64,000 bases of DNA from Candidatus Zixiibacteriota bacterium (GTDB lineage Bacteria; Zixibacteria; MSB-5A5; GN15; FEB-12). Below, piece by piece: positions 24,717 to 33,719 of this stretch. A model generated the notes under the pieces. The model searched no databases, was not told the origin of the DNA, and was given only the letters and a program-made list of their open reading frames with translations. The DNA lies in the NCBI GenBank assembly GCA_040756055.1, contig JBFLZR010000007.1, positions 93,766-157,765 of the forward strand, in the 5' to 3' direction. Both the position numbers and the translations under genes were made by a program. The first letter of the stretch is position 1. The number at the start of each line of letters is the position of its first letter.

Positions 24717-27080
24717 CTATTCGCCGCAACTGGCGGGCTGCGGTCCGCTGCCGTACAAATATTCTACAAGAAATACCAGGTCTTCAATGTCAATTCTGCC
24801 GTTTCCGTCAGCATCCGCCTCCTCAAGGCAGTCTGGTCCCCCACCATGTTCAAATGACCACTGGACCGCATAGATGACATCAGCGACATCAACAACATCC
24901 AACACGTCTCCGTTTACATTGCCGCGGACACCCGAACAGCACCCTCCGGTGATAGCAGCAATGAATATGTCGCGGGTTCCTTTCCGGACGGACTGCAGCG
25001 GGTCCACCAGCGGAAAATCGGCGGATAAAGTATAACCAGTTATAAAGGCAGTCCCCGAGCCGTCAGCCTCAACCGACGTGGCTATGTCAGAACTGTCGCC
25101 TCCCAGGAATGTGCTATAGGTGAGCTCTTTCGCCTGACTACTGAGTCTGACGGCGAAAGCATCCGGACGATCAGTCACACCGAGCATATCATCCAATGCG
25201 TTGGCAAGAGGGAAATCAGGTGAGTAGGTGCTGCCGACAATATTTATTGATCCGAATGGTCCGAAAGCTATATCCTCCGAAAGATCGTCGTCAATCCCAC
25301 CCAAATAGGTGCTGTAAACCAAATTGCGTCCGTCAGCGCTAAATCCTGTTACGAAGATATCAGTTCCCAGATAACCGGTATCCGGCGAGTGCTCTGCCTG
25401 GATGGGATTGAGAGTAGGGAAGTCGTCAGATTCAGTGTCTCCTACAACGGTTGCCTTGCCATCCTCGGTCACGTCCAGCGCATTACACCAATCATCGTCA
25501 CTCCCGCCGATAAAGGTACTGTACTCAAGTGAAGTACCGTCGCTGCTGAACCTCACGAGAAACGCGTCCACTATCCCTTCGGTATTCTTGGCGAAGTTGT
25601 CGTCGAAGGCGTTGACCATCGGAAAGTCCGATGAGTACGTCTCGCCGGTAATATACGCTCTGCCCAAAGCGTCCACCTGTATATCCCTGGTGCGGTCATG
25701 TCCAGACCCACCAATATACGTGCTGTAAACAAGACTGCTGCCATCGGGCGTGATTTTTGTTACCCAGCTGTCATCATTCTTGACCAGATAGCTGCAGTAG
25801 GCATTAACGGTGGGGAAGTCGTCCGACTCGGTGATGCCGGTAAGGTACGCGCAGTCTGAGCTGTCAACTGCTATCCCGGTACCCCATTCATCGTGCATGC
25901 CCCCAAGGTAAGTGCTGTACACGAGTGAATCGCCATCACTTGAAATTTTCGCCACGAAGGCATCACTCAGGCCCTGTCTGGTTGAGTACAAGGCGCTGGC
26001 TGTTGGAAAATCGCTTGAAAAAGTCCTTCCTATCAGCAATATATTGTGATCGGAGTCAACCACCAGACGAGGATTCTCGTCATTACCGCTCCCCCCTAAA
26101 TACGTGCTGTACAGCAAACCGTCCGCAGGATTCAGCTTGCTGACAAAAATATCCTTCTCTCCGCCGGCGTAGACTGACTGAAGGGGTTCCACCACGGGGT
26201 AGTTTGTTGAAAAAGTGTTGCCCGTCACATAAATGTTCCCATCGCCGTCAATATCGATCCCCCAGGCATATTCGCTCCCGCTTCCTCCAAGGTAGGTGGA
26301 GAACGTCAAAACCGGGTCGATTATCAGCCCTGCGTGGAAATTGACCCCGCCATTCAGTTCAAAACCAAAGGCCTCATCGGATAACACGGCAAAGGCGCCG
26401 TCAATTTCTGTTACCTTGGAATTATCAGCACCTTGCACAAAGAAACGGGGCCTGAGTTCTTCTACTAAACCGGCCTTTGCCTCGACAACCAGACTGCCGG
26501 TTCCACTGATACTGAGCCGAGTGGCCCCTTCGTATTTGACGCGAATCTGTGATGGATCCGCACCGGCGGAGACCATGTAATCATACTCGAGCTTCGTACC
26601 GTTCAAATAGTACCGGACGTCTATACCGGGGTAGATGTCTCTGTAGACGATTGCCTCGAAAGACGAGACCCCCATGCGCCAACGGGATGGATTGTTGCCG
26701 AGAAAAAAGTTGGATACGTGGCTGCTCAGTCCCTGCGGTTCAATGGTCAGCCTGTCTTTCGCTCCCAACCAGCGCGGCAGCAAGATATAATCCTCTGCGC
26801 TGAAATCCGTATTCTCGTCGCCTTTGTCATGAAGTTGGAAGCAGGGGCCACGATCAGTGAACCAAACCGTAGCGTCTTGCAGAATTACTCTGTACCGGAC
26901 GGCATCGTCCCACTGCCCCCGATTCTCCGTGAAACCGGTAAGGGGGATTTCCGGCCTGTCAATCACCGGGCTGGACGCAATCACATGCGTCGGGAAGACC
27001 AGGAATACAATTAATACAAATTTTGTCAGAGACTTCAGAGTGAGGGAGACTCTGCTTGGGCCGACAGGAAAAAGTACCAA
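24717..27080 (-). CDS. Secreted SBBP beta-propeller protein with C-terminal dockerin (paralogue C)
   Basis: The frame gives 787 residues from a TTG at 27080, about 40 bp below a good promoter and with GAGG 13 bases upstream. No ATG is available before the signal-like stretch FVLIVFLVFPTHVIAS, so the exact start is uncertain. The protein is the most divergent of the four: its N-terminal domain begins GFTENRGQWDDAVRYR and lacks the conversion tract. It is followed by SBBP repeats (STYLGGSGNDE, TYSSDFPMVNAFD). The end shows GGCC, a dockerin with loops NVNGDVLDVVD and DADGNGRIDIED, a linker Cys (PDCLEEAD) and a penultimate-region Cys. Presumed secreted; ligand unknown. Confidence 0.88.
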   Translation of the reverse strand: MVLFPVGPSRVSLTLKSLTKFVLIVFLVFPTHVIASSPVIDRPEIPLTGFTENRGQWDDAVRYRVILQDATVWFTDRGPCFQLHDKGDENTDFSAEDYILLPRWLGAKDRLTIEPQGLSSHVSNFFLGNNPSRWRMGVSSFEAIVYRDIYPGIDVRYYLNGTKLEYDYMVSAGADPSQIRVKYEGATRLSISGTGSLVVEAKAGLVEELRPRFFVQGADNSKVTEIDGAFAVLSDEAFGFELNGGVNFHAGLIIDPVLTFSTYLGGSGSEYAWGIDIDGDGNIYVTGNTFSTNYPVVEPLQSVYAGGEKDIFVSKLNPADGLLYSTYLGGSGNDENPRLVVDSDHNILLIGRTFSSDFPTASALYSTRQGLSDAFVAKISSDGDSLVYSTYLGGMHDEWGTGIAVDSSDCAYLTGITESDDFPTVNAYCSYLVKNDDSWVTKITPDGSSLVYSTYIGGSGHDRTRDIQVDALGRAYITGETYSSDFPMVNAFDDNFAKNTEGIVDAFLVRFSSDGTSLEYSTFIGGSDDDWCNALDVTEDGKATVVGDTESDDFPTLNPIQAEHSPDTGYLGTDIFVTGFSADGRNLVYSTYLGGIDDDLSEDIAFGPFGSINIVGSTYSPDFPLANALDDMLGVTDRPDAFAVRLSSQAKELTYSTFLGGDSSDIATSVEADGSGTAFITGYTLSADFPLVDPLQSVRKGTRDIFIAAITGGCCSGVRGNVNGDVLDVVDVADVIYAVQWSFEHGGGPDCLEEADADGNGRIDIEDLVFLVEYLYGSGPQPASCGE

Positions 27081-27126
27081 CTTACTGCTGTTGCCTCACT
27101 TTGGTGTTAGCCAACGCTGCAATTAA

Positions 27127-27155
27127 AGAATACTAAAATTGCCGCATTTTGTCAA
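27127..27155 (-). promoter_or_regulatory. Sigma70-like promoter of SBBP paralogue C
   Basis: On the minus strand TTGACA (27155-27150), a 17-bp spacer and TATTCT (27132-27127). Confidence 0.68.
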
Positions 27156-27219
27156 GAAATATCCCACCTGCCGCATCCGTTTTCCCTGACGAAGGCTGAG
27201 CAAGTGACAGTCCCCGTAT

Positions 27220-27286
27220 GTGAAGTATCGGTAGGATTCCGATCGGCCTTCACCCGACAAGTCTTGTCAATTCGGGGGCGAAAACA
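27220..27286 (-). other. Cluster of inverted repeats after SBBP paralogue D
   Basis: GTGAAG (27220-27225) pairs with CTTCAC (27248-27253), enclosing ATCGG (27227-27231) and CCGAT (27239-27243). Next to it is GACAAGTCTTGTC flanked by CCCGA and TCGGG. The elements lie between the stop of paralogue D and the promoter of paralogue C, so they may act as a 3'-end structure; there is no clean T tract. Confidence 0.45.
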
Positions 27287-27358
27287 TCCCCGGCCCCAAT
27301 GATTTTTCGAATGACACTGTGTACAAGATACGGGCTGGCCCACCGGTTGTGAATCAGG

Positions 27359-29746
27359 TCAATAACATGACATGGGGTAGGGTCCGAATTTATACACATA
27401 GTTGACCATATAAACAAGATCCAGCGAACTCACGGAACCATCGCCATCGACATCGCCTTCTTCGTCGCACGGCGGGTAGGGCCCCGCCTTGTACATGAAA
27501 TCGACCAAATAGACCAGATCCATGGCGTCGGCATAATCGGCAATGTCACCATCGAGATTGCCCCTCATGCCCACGCAGCACCCGCCGTACACTTTTGAGA
27601 GGAAACCGTCGCGGGTCCCCAGGCGGGTCGATTGATACTGATTAACCAGCGGGAAATCCGATGATAACGTGTAACCGGCAATAAATACCTCCGCCTCGGC
27701 GCCGACATCAATCGTCTGGGCCAGGTCGGAGTTGTTACCTCCCACAAATGTGCTGTATATGAGTTGGTGGGTCAGGCCGTTGAATTTGGTTATATAGGCG
27801 TCGAGTTCACCACCCAGAGTACCATCGAGGCGATAAACAGTCGGAAAATCGATTGAATAGGTGCCGCCGGTGACATATACATCACCGTCGATATCTACCG
27901 CCACACCCTTCGCGTAATCGTCATCGGTACCGCCGAGATAAGTGCTATACGCCAATGAGCCCCCGTCGGAATTTACTTTTGTTACAAAGACATCGTTGCC
28001 TATGACACCTCCGCCTGAGAAGGTCGGCTGAAGGGCGCCAACGACCGGAAAGTCGTCGGACTCCGTCCCGCCAACCACCCACACATTCTGGTACGCGTCA
28101 ATGGCGATAGCGTTTCCGTAGTCGTCGTCGTTACCTCCAAGATAGGTGCTGAAGGCGAGCTCTATTTCGCCCATCGTCACGGTCGTCGAAAGGGATGTGA
28201 TTCTGTCGGCAGCCGGCCTTTTGTCACTGGTGAACTTGGTCACGAAACAGTCCACCGTACCATTGAGCTCATTGTCATAAGCGTTGAGAGTGGGAAAGTC
28301 GTTCGAATAAGTCACTCCGGTAACGAATATCGCCCCGACCTTTGTCACCGCGATACCGGTGGCCTCGTCATCCCTGAAGCCGCCCAGATAAGTGCTGTAA
28401 CCGATAGCATCTCCCGCCTTATTAATCCGCGTAACAAAGGCATCGGATTCACCGTCAAGGTCGTCGTCGATTTCGTCCACGCAGGGGAAATCCATGGATC
28501 CGGTAATCCCCGTCAAATATGCGTTCCCGTAACCGTCAATAGCTACCCCGGTGAGCCACTCATCAACAGATCCTCCCAAAAGTGTGCTGTATAACAGGGA
28601 ACTTCCGCCACTCGATATTTTTGCCACAAAAGCATCATTGGTGCCCCCAAGTGTCGCGTCAAGAGCAGCGGCCAGAGGAAAGTCGGGCGAGTAAGTTCTG
28701 CCGGCTACAATGATGTTGCTGTTACCGTCCACGTCAAGGCGCGGGTTTTCTTCACGGTCGCTACCCCCGAAATAGGTGCTGAAGAGAATCACATTCCCGG
28801 CCGAAGAAAACTTGGTGATGAAAACATCCCAATCCCCGGCAAAATCCTCCTGAAGAGCATTTACCGAAGGGAAATCAACGGAGTAAGTATGACCGCACAC
28901 AACCGGGTTGTCATACTTATCCACCGCGACACCCCAAATATACTCACTCGCGGAACCGCCAATATACGAGCTGTAGGTCAGCATCGGATCGATCACCAGC
29001 GGCAGCGACGGATCAAAACCGCCGTCGAAAGAAAAGCCGAAACTGGTCGGTGAAATCATTCGGTAGGAACCGGCTACCTCTATGCGACCGGCACCGTCTT
29101 CCTGGTACACATACGGTCTGAGCTCCGTTACCGAACCCCAACGAGTCTCCACCACCAACTCACCGGCGCTGTTCACATACAAACCGTCAGCGCCGTCGTA
29201 GCGCACCTCAATACGCGACGGATCCGCGCCGGGGGCCACTATGAAGTCATACTCCAGCTTCTCACCATTGCCGAAGTATTTCAAATCTATGCCCGGATAG
29301 AGGTCGCAATACATGATCGATTCATAGTTGGGTACATCTGATCGCCACCGCGATGGATCACTGCCAAGAAAATAGTTGCATTTATAATCGAGCTTGTCCT
29401 TGCCAACCACTACGGGATTGCTGTGCGCGCCGACAAACGATGCCCGGATCATCATGACCTCAACTTCACCGGGACCCTGCTTATATGGCTTCTCCGAGGG
29501 CTCAAAGTCGGTCAACTCCCGGGCAAATTGGTAATAGGCACCATCACGGCCAAACCACAAGGTCACGGCTCCGGCGCCGGCTCTGAACTGGATGTTTTCG
29601 TCCCATTGACCGGCATTCTCCGTGAATGACATTGGACTGTTGATTACCATATCTTCTACGGAGGCGGTCAGGACGCTTTCGGCGGCAAAGACGGTGATTA
29701 ATGCTGTCAATACCAAGCCGATGGTGAGGAAAAACCTGGCTGACAT
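27359..29746 (-). CDS. Secreted SBBP beta-propeller protein with C-terminal dockerin (paralogue D)
   Basis: The 795-residue protein starts at an ATG preceded by CAGGAG and has a signal peptide (MSARFFLTIGLVLTALITVFA). The N-terminal domain (SFTENAGQWDENIQFR to LVIDPMLTYSSYIGG) is related to, but clearly different from, paralogues A and B. About nine SBBP repeats follow; one is interrupted by an insertion of about 20 residues near position 510 (starting DKRPAADRITSL). The C-terminus has GGCC, a dockerin with loops NLDGDIADYAD and DVDGDGSVSSLD, a linker Cys (PPCDEEGD) and a Cys before the last residue. It has its own consensus promoter. Presumed secreted; ligand unknown. Confidence 0.92.
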   Translation of the reverse strand: MSARFFLTIGLVLTALITVFAAESVLTASVEDMVINSPMSFTENAGQWDENIQFRAGAGAVTLWFGRDGAYYQFARELTDFEPSEKPYKQGPGEVEVMMIRASFVGAHSNPVVVGKDKLDYKCNYFLGSDPSRWRSDVPNYESIMYCDLYPGIDLKYFGNGEKLEYDFIVAPGADPSRIEVRYDGADGLYVNSAGELVVETRWGSVTELRPYVYQEDGAGRIEVAGSYRMISPTSFGFSFDGGFDPSLPLVIDPMLTYSSYIGGSASEYIWGVAVDKYDNPVVCGHTYSVDFPSVNALQEDFAGDWDVFITKFSSAGNVILFSTYFGGSDREENPRLDVDGNSNIIVAGRTYSPDFPLAAALDATLGGTNDAFVAKISSGGSSLLYSTLLGGSVDEWLTGVAIDGYGNAYLTGITGSMDFPCVDEIDDDLDGESDAFVTRINKAGDAIGYSTYLGGFRDDEATGIAVTKVGAIFVTGVTYSNDFPTLNAYDNELNGTVDCFVTKFTSDKRPAADRITSLSTTVTMGEIELAFSTYLGGNDDDYGNAIAIDAYQNVWVVGGTESDDFPVVGALQPTFSGGGVIGNDVFVTKVNSDGGSLAYSTYLGGTDDDYAKGVAVDIDGDVYVTGGTYSIDFPTVYRLDGTLGGELDAYITKFNGLTHQLIYSTFVGGNNSDLAQTIDVGAEAEVFIAGYTLSSDFPLVNQYQSTRLGTRDGFLSKVYGGCCVGMRGNLDGDIADYADAMDLVYLVDFMYKAGPYPPCDEEGDVDGDGSVSSLDLVYMVNYVYKFGPYPMSCY

Positions 29747-29838
29747 GTGAGGTAATGCTCCTGTCCGTTAAGACTGTTCAAGCAACTTACTGCTGTAGAC
29801 TTTATGAAAAAATGGGTTGTACTTCGGCCCTTTTATAA

Positions 29839-29867
29839 AGTATACCCTTCCAGCCAGGATTTGTCAA
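29839..29867 (-). promoter_or_regulatory. Consensus sigma70-like promoter of SBBP paralogue D
   Basis: On the minus strand TTGACA (29867-29862), a 17-bp spacer and TATACT (29844-29839), giving a leader of about 85 nt. Confidence 0.82.
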
Positions 29868-29963
29868 GCCAAAATGGTCCTTCCAACACTATGTTTCGAA
29901 CTTCCATCCAACCCGTGCCGTGCCCGCCCGACACGGAATATCTTCCGTAACCCGTTTTATTAC

Positions 29964-29992
29964 TTGATATTCCAGTCCATTCTCTTTTTAAT
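29964..29992 (+). promoter_or_regulatory. Sigma70-like promoter of the folP-cdaA operon
   Basis: TTGATA (29964-29969), a 17-bp spacer and TTTAAT (29987-29992), each matching the consensus at five of six positions. Confidence 0.7.
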
Positions 29993-30051
29993 GCCTGTGG
30001 CGCGGGTAATAGGCTCACAATATCAGCAAGATTACGGAGCGAAAATAAGAC

Positions 30052-30903
30052 TTGAGCATAAAAACGATTCCACTGACGTCCGGCCGAAATCTGTTTCTTT
30101 CCAGCACCCTCGTTATGGGTGTGCTGAACCTGACACCGGACTCGTTCTCCGATGGAGGCAGTTACAAAAACGCCGATGCTGCCGTTGACCGTGCGCTCGA
30201 AATGGAACGCCAGGGAGCCGACATTATCGACATCGGTGGAGAATCTACCCGCCCCGGAGCCAAAATGGTCCCGGCAGCAGAAGAAATCGAGCGCGTTGTG
30301 CCGGTGATCAAGGCATTAAGAGCATCCTCGACCATACCCATCTCCATAGATACCTATAAGGCCACGACCGCAAAGGCGGCGCTCGATGCCGGCGCGGATA
30401 TTGTCAACGATATCTCCGCCCTCAGATTCGACCCCGACCTGGCACAAGTCGTCTCTGCCGGTAAAGTACCTTTAATCATGATGCACATGCTGGGTACGCC
30501 GGCTACTATGCAAAATAGTCCGCACTACGATGATTGTGTCGGCGAACTCATGGATTTCTTTTCCGAACGCCTCGCCTTCTGCGAAAAACAGGGAATAGAC
30601 ACCGGCAAAGTGATCCTTGATCCGGGCATCGGCTTTGGAAAACGCCTCGAGGACAATCTCTACATTTTGTCCGAACTGGCCCGATTCAAAAAACTCGACA
30701 AACCTTTACTTGTGGGAACGTCAAGAAAGTCTTTTATTAAGATGGTCCACCCGACGGACAAACCGGCCCGCGAGCGAATCGGCGGATCGATAGCCTCAAT
30801 GATAATGGCCGTGATGAACGGGGCTGATATCGTGCGAGTCCACGACGTGGCCGAGACGGTTGAAGCTCTAAAGGTCCTGCGGGCCATAAGGGAAGGCATA
30901 TGA
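30052..30903 (+). CDS. folP: Dihydropteroate synthase
   Basis: FolP joins 4-aminobenzoate to dihydropterin pyrophosphate in folate synthesis and is the sulfonamide target. The 283-residue protein shows the family signatures MGVLNLTPDSFSDGG, DIGGESTRPGA, ISIDTYKA, NDISALRFD, ILDPGIGFGK, LVGTSRKSF and RIGGSIAS with DIVRVHDV at the end. The TTG at 30052 is used because the next in-frame ATG falls inside the first motif; GGAG lies about 13 bases upstream. The stop overlaps the start of cdaA (ATGA), indicating translational coupling. Confidence 0.96.
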   Translation: MSIKTIPLTSGRNLFLSSTLVMGVLNLTPDSFSDGGSYKNADAAVDRALEMERQGADIIDIGGESTRPGAKMVPAAEEIERVVPVIKALRASSTIPISIDTYKATTAKAALDAGADIVNDISALRFDPDLAQVVSAGKVPLIMMHMLGTPATMQNSPHYDDCVGELMDFFSERLAFCEKQGIDTGKVILDPGIGFGKRLEDNLYILSELARFKKLDKPLLVGTSRKSFIKMVHPTDKPARERIGGSIASMIMAVMNGADIVRVHDVAETVEALKVLRAIREGI

Positions 30904-31661
30904 CGCTCTTTCGTATAGATTTCGTTCAGTTCGGCCTGAAAGACCTGGTCGATGTCCTGATCGTTTCGTTCATCATTTTCCAGATGCTCAAGCTGGTCAA
31001 AGGCACCCGCTCGGTCCAGATTATTTTCGGCCTGTTTCTGGTCGCCGGCGTGGCCTTCATTGCCTACTGGTTTCAACTCGAAGGACTGACCTGGCTGTTT
31101 TCGAATCTGACGACCTTCGGACTTATCGTGCTCGTGATAGTCTTCCAGCCCGAACTTCGCTCGGTATTGGCCCAACTCGGCCAGAGCCGTTTGCTCAGGC
31201 GATTTGCTACCCTCGAGCAACGCAAGACTCTCGAAGAAATCAGCCGTGCCATTCTGCGCTTGTCGGAACTCAGACATGGCGCCTTGATCGTCATCGAACG
31301 CCGCACCGGCCTGCGAAATTTCGCCGAAACCGGAAAAGAACTCAACGCCGAACTGTCTTCGGAGATGCTCATCACCCTGTTTGCTCCCTACACTCCTCTC
31401 CACGATGGCGCCGTGATTGTCTCCGGCGATCACATCGTGGCCGCGGCGACATCGCTCCCCCTGACATCGAACCCGCGCTTCCGCAAGCTCTACGGTATGC
31501 GCCACAAAGCCGCCATTGGCGTCAGTGAGGTTTCCGATGCGGTCGTGGCGGTGGTCTCCGAAGAAACCAGCCAGATTTCAATCGCCTTCGAAGGCGTCCT
31601 CTACCGCGATATAAACAAGGCCGAATTCCGCGACCGGCTGGCTGAGTTTTACCGAAAATAA
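30900..31661 (+). CDS. cdaA: Membrane-bound diadenylate cyclase CdaA (DisA_N domain)
   Basis: The enzyme makes the second messenger c-di-AMP from two ATP. The 253-residue protein has N-terminal membrane segments (about 11-31, 35-56 and 59-79) and a DisA_N catalytic domain with the HDGAVI motif and the MRHKAAIGVSE motif (usually RHRAA). Length and topology fit CdaA (YbbP). It is coupled to folP through an ATGA overlap. CdaA genes often sit with cell-wall genes such as cdaR and glmM; neither is here. Confidence 0.93.
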   Translation: MTLFRIDFVQFGLKDLVDVLIVSFIIFQMLKLVKGTRSVQIIFGLFLVAGVAFIAYWFQLEGLTWLFSNLTTFGLIVLVIVFQPELRSVLAQLGQSRLLRRFATLEQRKTLEEISRAILRLSELRHGALIVIERRTGLRNFAETGKELNAELSSEMLITLFAPYTPLHDGAVIVSGDHIVAAATSLPLTSNPRFRKLYGMRHKAAIGVSEVSDAVVAVVSEETSQISIAFEGVLYRDINKAEFRDRLAEFYRK

Positions 31662-31690
31662 CAACCCGAAACGACGACAAAATCTCTCAA

Positions 31691-31719
31691 TTGACAAAAA
31701 CGCCTCTTTCAGCTATCTT
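31691..31719 (+). promoter_or_regulatory. Sigma70-like promoter of lepA
   Basis: TTGACA (31691-31696), a 17-bp spacer and TATCTT (31714-31719), 95 bp before the start codon. Confidence 0.75.
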
Positions 31720-31769
31720 GGCCTGCCAAAGGTACTGACTTTTTTTGAGTCGATATTTCTCGACCGCAG

Positions 31770-31800
31770 CCCGGCAACTGCTATTGTCGGGATTATTTTT
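31770..31800 (+). terminator. Attenuator-like hairpin in the lepA leader
   Basis: CCCGGCAA (31770-31777) pairs with TTGTCGGG (31784-31791; one wobble pair) around a 6-base loop, followed by ATTATTTTT. It lies between the promoter and the start codon, so it would end or reduce lepA transcription. Confidence 0.5.
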
Positions 31801-31814
31801 GACCGGTGACAGCA

Positions 31815-33617
31815 ATGCAGGATATAAAGAAAATAAGAAACTTTTCGATCATCGCCCACATCGACCACGGCAAATCCACCCTGGCCGACCGGCTGTTACA
31901 GGCCACGCACACGTTGACGGTGCGCGAGATGAAAGAGCAGGTGCTGGACTCGATGGATCTCGAGCGTGAACGCGGCATCACTATCAAGGCTCACGCCATA
32001 AGACTGCTCTACAAAGCAAATAGCGGCGAAACATATCGCTTCAACCTTATCGATACCCCCGGCCACGTGGATTTCACCTACGAAGTCAGCCGCTCTCTGG
32101 CGGCTTGCGAAGGAGCCCTGCTTGTGGTCGACGCTTCTCAGGGAATCGAGGCGCAAACTCTATCGAATCTTTATCTGGCCATGGAGAACGATCTCGAAGT
32201 CATCCCGATTGTCAATAAAATTGACCTCCCCAACGCCGAGCCGGATAGAGTGGTCGGAGAGCTCGCTGACCTGCTCGGCTGTGACGAAGCCGATGTTCTC
32301 AAAGTCTCGGCCAAGAAGGGGATAGGTGTCGATGAAGTCCTTGAAGCAATCGTCGCGCGCGTACCGGCCCCCAAGGGCGACCCCGATGCCCCCCTGCAGG
32401 CGATGGTGTTCGACTCCGTCTTCGATAGCTACCGGGGCGCCATGCCGCTGGTCAGGGTGGTCAATGGCACACTGAGAACCGGCGATAAAATCAAATTCTT
32501 CTCCACCGGTAAGGTTTACGAGACCGATGAGGTCGGCCACCTGAGACTGACAAGGGTTCCGCAGGAAGAATTGTCGGCCGGCGATGTTGGCTATTTCTTC
32601 GCCTCGATTCGCGAAGTCGCCGATACCAAAATAGGCGATACGATAACGACCGCCAAAGACCCGGCCAAAACCGCGCTGAGCGGGTTTGTCGATGTTAAAC
32701 CAATGGTCTTTTCCGGTCTGTACCCGGCAATCGCCGAAGACTACACCCGCCTTCGGGAATCCCTCGAAAAACTCACCCTCAACGATTCATCGCTCAAATT
32801 CACCCCGGAATCTTCGACTGCTCTCGGCTTCGGCTTCCGCGTCGGTTTTTTGGGCCTTTTGCACATGGAAATCGTCACCGAGCGGCTCTCGCGCGAATAC
32901 GGTCAGACTATCATCAACACTGTCCCCAACGTGGAGTACCACGTTTTCAAAAATGACGGCTCGATGACCGTTGTGGACAACCCGGCCAAGATGCCCCCCT
33001 CGAATCTTGTCGATTATGTCGAGGAGCCGTTCGTCGATTCTCAGGTGATTGTCCCCGATGATTATATCGGCGCCATAATGAAACTGGGCACCGAGCGGCG
33101 CGGCGAGTACAAAACCACCGAATATCTGGCCGCCAAGCGGGTGAGTATTTCCTACGCCTTTCCGCTCTCAGAGATAATTTTCGATTTTTACGATAAACTC
33201 AAATCCGTTACCCGCGGATATGCCTCGTTCGATTACGGTATTCCTTACTACAAGCGCTCTGATCTGGTGAAACTCGATATCCTGATAAACAGCGAGCCGG
33301 TTGATGCTCTCTCGGTCATCATCTACCGTGAAAGCGCCTACAAATGGGGCCTGAGCATGAACGAGAAGCTCCACCAGTTGATACCTCGCCAGATGTACGA
33401 GGTTGTCATTCAGGCCGCTATCGGCAGCCGGATTGTGAGCCGAGCCACCGTCAAGCCGCTTCGCAAAAACGTCACCGCCAAATGCTACGGGGGAGATATC
33501 ACCCGCAAACGCAAGCTTTTGGAGCGCCAGAAAGAGGGGAAGAAGCGGATGAAGCAGTTTGGCCGGGTGGAGATCCCTCAGGAAGCCTTCCTGGCCGCCC
33601 TCAAAATCGAGCGGTAG
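31815..33617 (+). CDS. lepA: Elongation factor 4 (LepA) GTPase
   Basis: LepA is a ribosome-associated translational GTPase that acts on stalled or mistranslocated ribosomes. I use the ATG at 31815 ([20 protein letters not shown]), the usual LepA start, with GGTGA just upstream; a GTG at 31806 is possible. The 600-residue protein has the G1 motif AHIDHGKST, the switch region [23 protein letters not shown], and the LepA-specific C-terminal end ([18 protein letters not shown]). Length is normal. It is preceded by its own promoter and a hairpin. Confidence 0.98.
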   Translation: MQDIKKIRNFSIIAHIDHGKSTLADRLLQATHTLTVREMKEQVLDSMDLERERGITIKAHAIRLLYKANSGETYRFNLIDTPGHVDFTYEVSRSLAACEGALLVVDASQGIEAQTLSNLYLAMENDLEVIPIVNKIDLPNAEPDRVVGELADLLGCDEADVLKVSAKKGIGVDEVLEAIVARVPAPKGDPDAPLQAMVFDSVFDSYRGAMPLVRVVNGTLRTGDKIKFFSTGKVYETDEVGHLRLTRVPQEELSAGDVGYFFASIREVADTKIGDTITTAKDPAKTALSGFVDVKPMVFSGLYPAIAEDYTRLRESLEKLTLNDSSLKFTPESSTALGFGFRVGFLGLLHMEIVTERLSREYGQTIINTVPNVEYHVFKNDGSMTVVDNPAKMPPSNLVDYVEEPFVDSQVIVPDDYIGAIMKLGTERRGEYKTTEYLAAKRVSISYAFPLSEIIFDFYDKLKSVTRGYASFDYGIPYYKRSDLVKLDILINSEPVDALSVIIYRESAYKWGLSMNEKLHQLIPRQMYEVVIQAAIGSRIVSRATVKPLRKNVTAKCYGGDITRKRKLLERQKEGKKRMKQFGRVEIPQEAFLAALKIER

Positions 33618-33719
33618 CGGGGACCAACCCGGGTACACGAAAACCTTTACTGCTTGCGATTTTAAAAATGAAGGTGCATTGTGTGTCCGTAAAGCATGAA
33701 CCCATGCATCGAAGATCGT

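Larger units (their letters stand above)
29747..30051. other. Divergent promoter region between SBBP paralogue D and folP
   Basis: The region contains the minus-strand promoter at 29839-29867 and the plus-strand promoter at 29964-29992, listed separately. No gene is seen. Confidence 0.7.

Noticed and set aside
24466-24729. Upstream extension of SBBP paralogue B by 88 codons
   Set aside because: The extension has no signal-peptide logic, contains the promoter at 24531-24558, and GGAGG fits the ATG at 24465.
27152-27343. 63-codon minus-strand frame with CTQCHS
   Set aside because: It overlaps an inverted-repeat cluster and a promoter, and has no ribosome-binding site.
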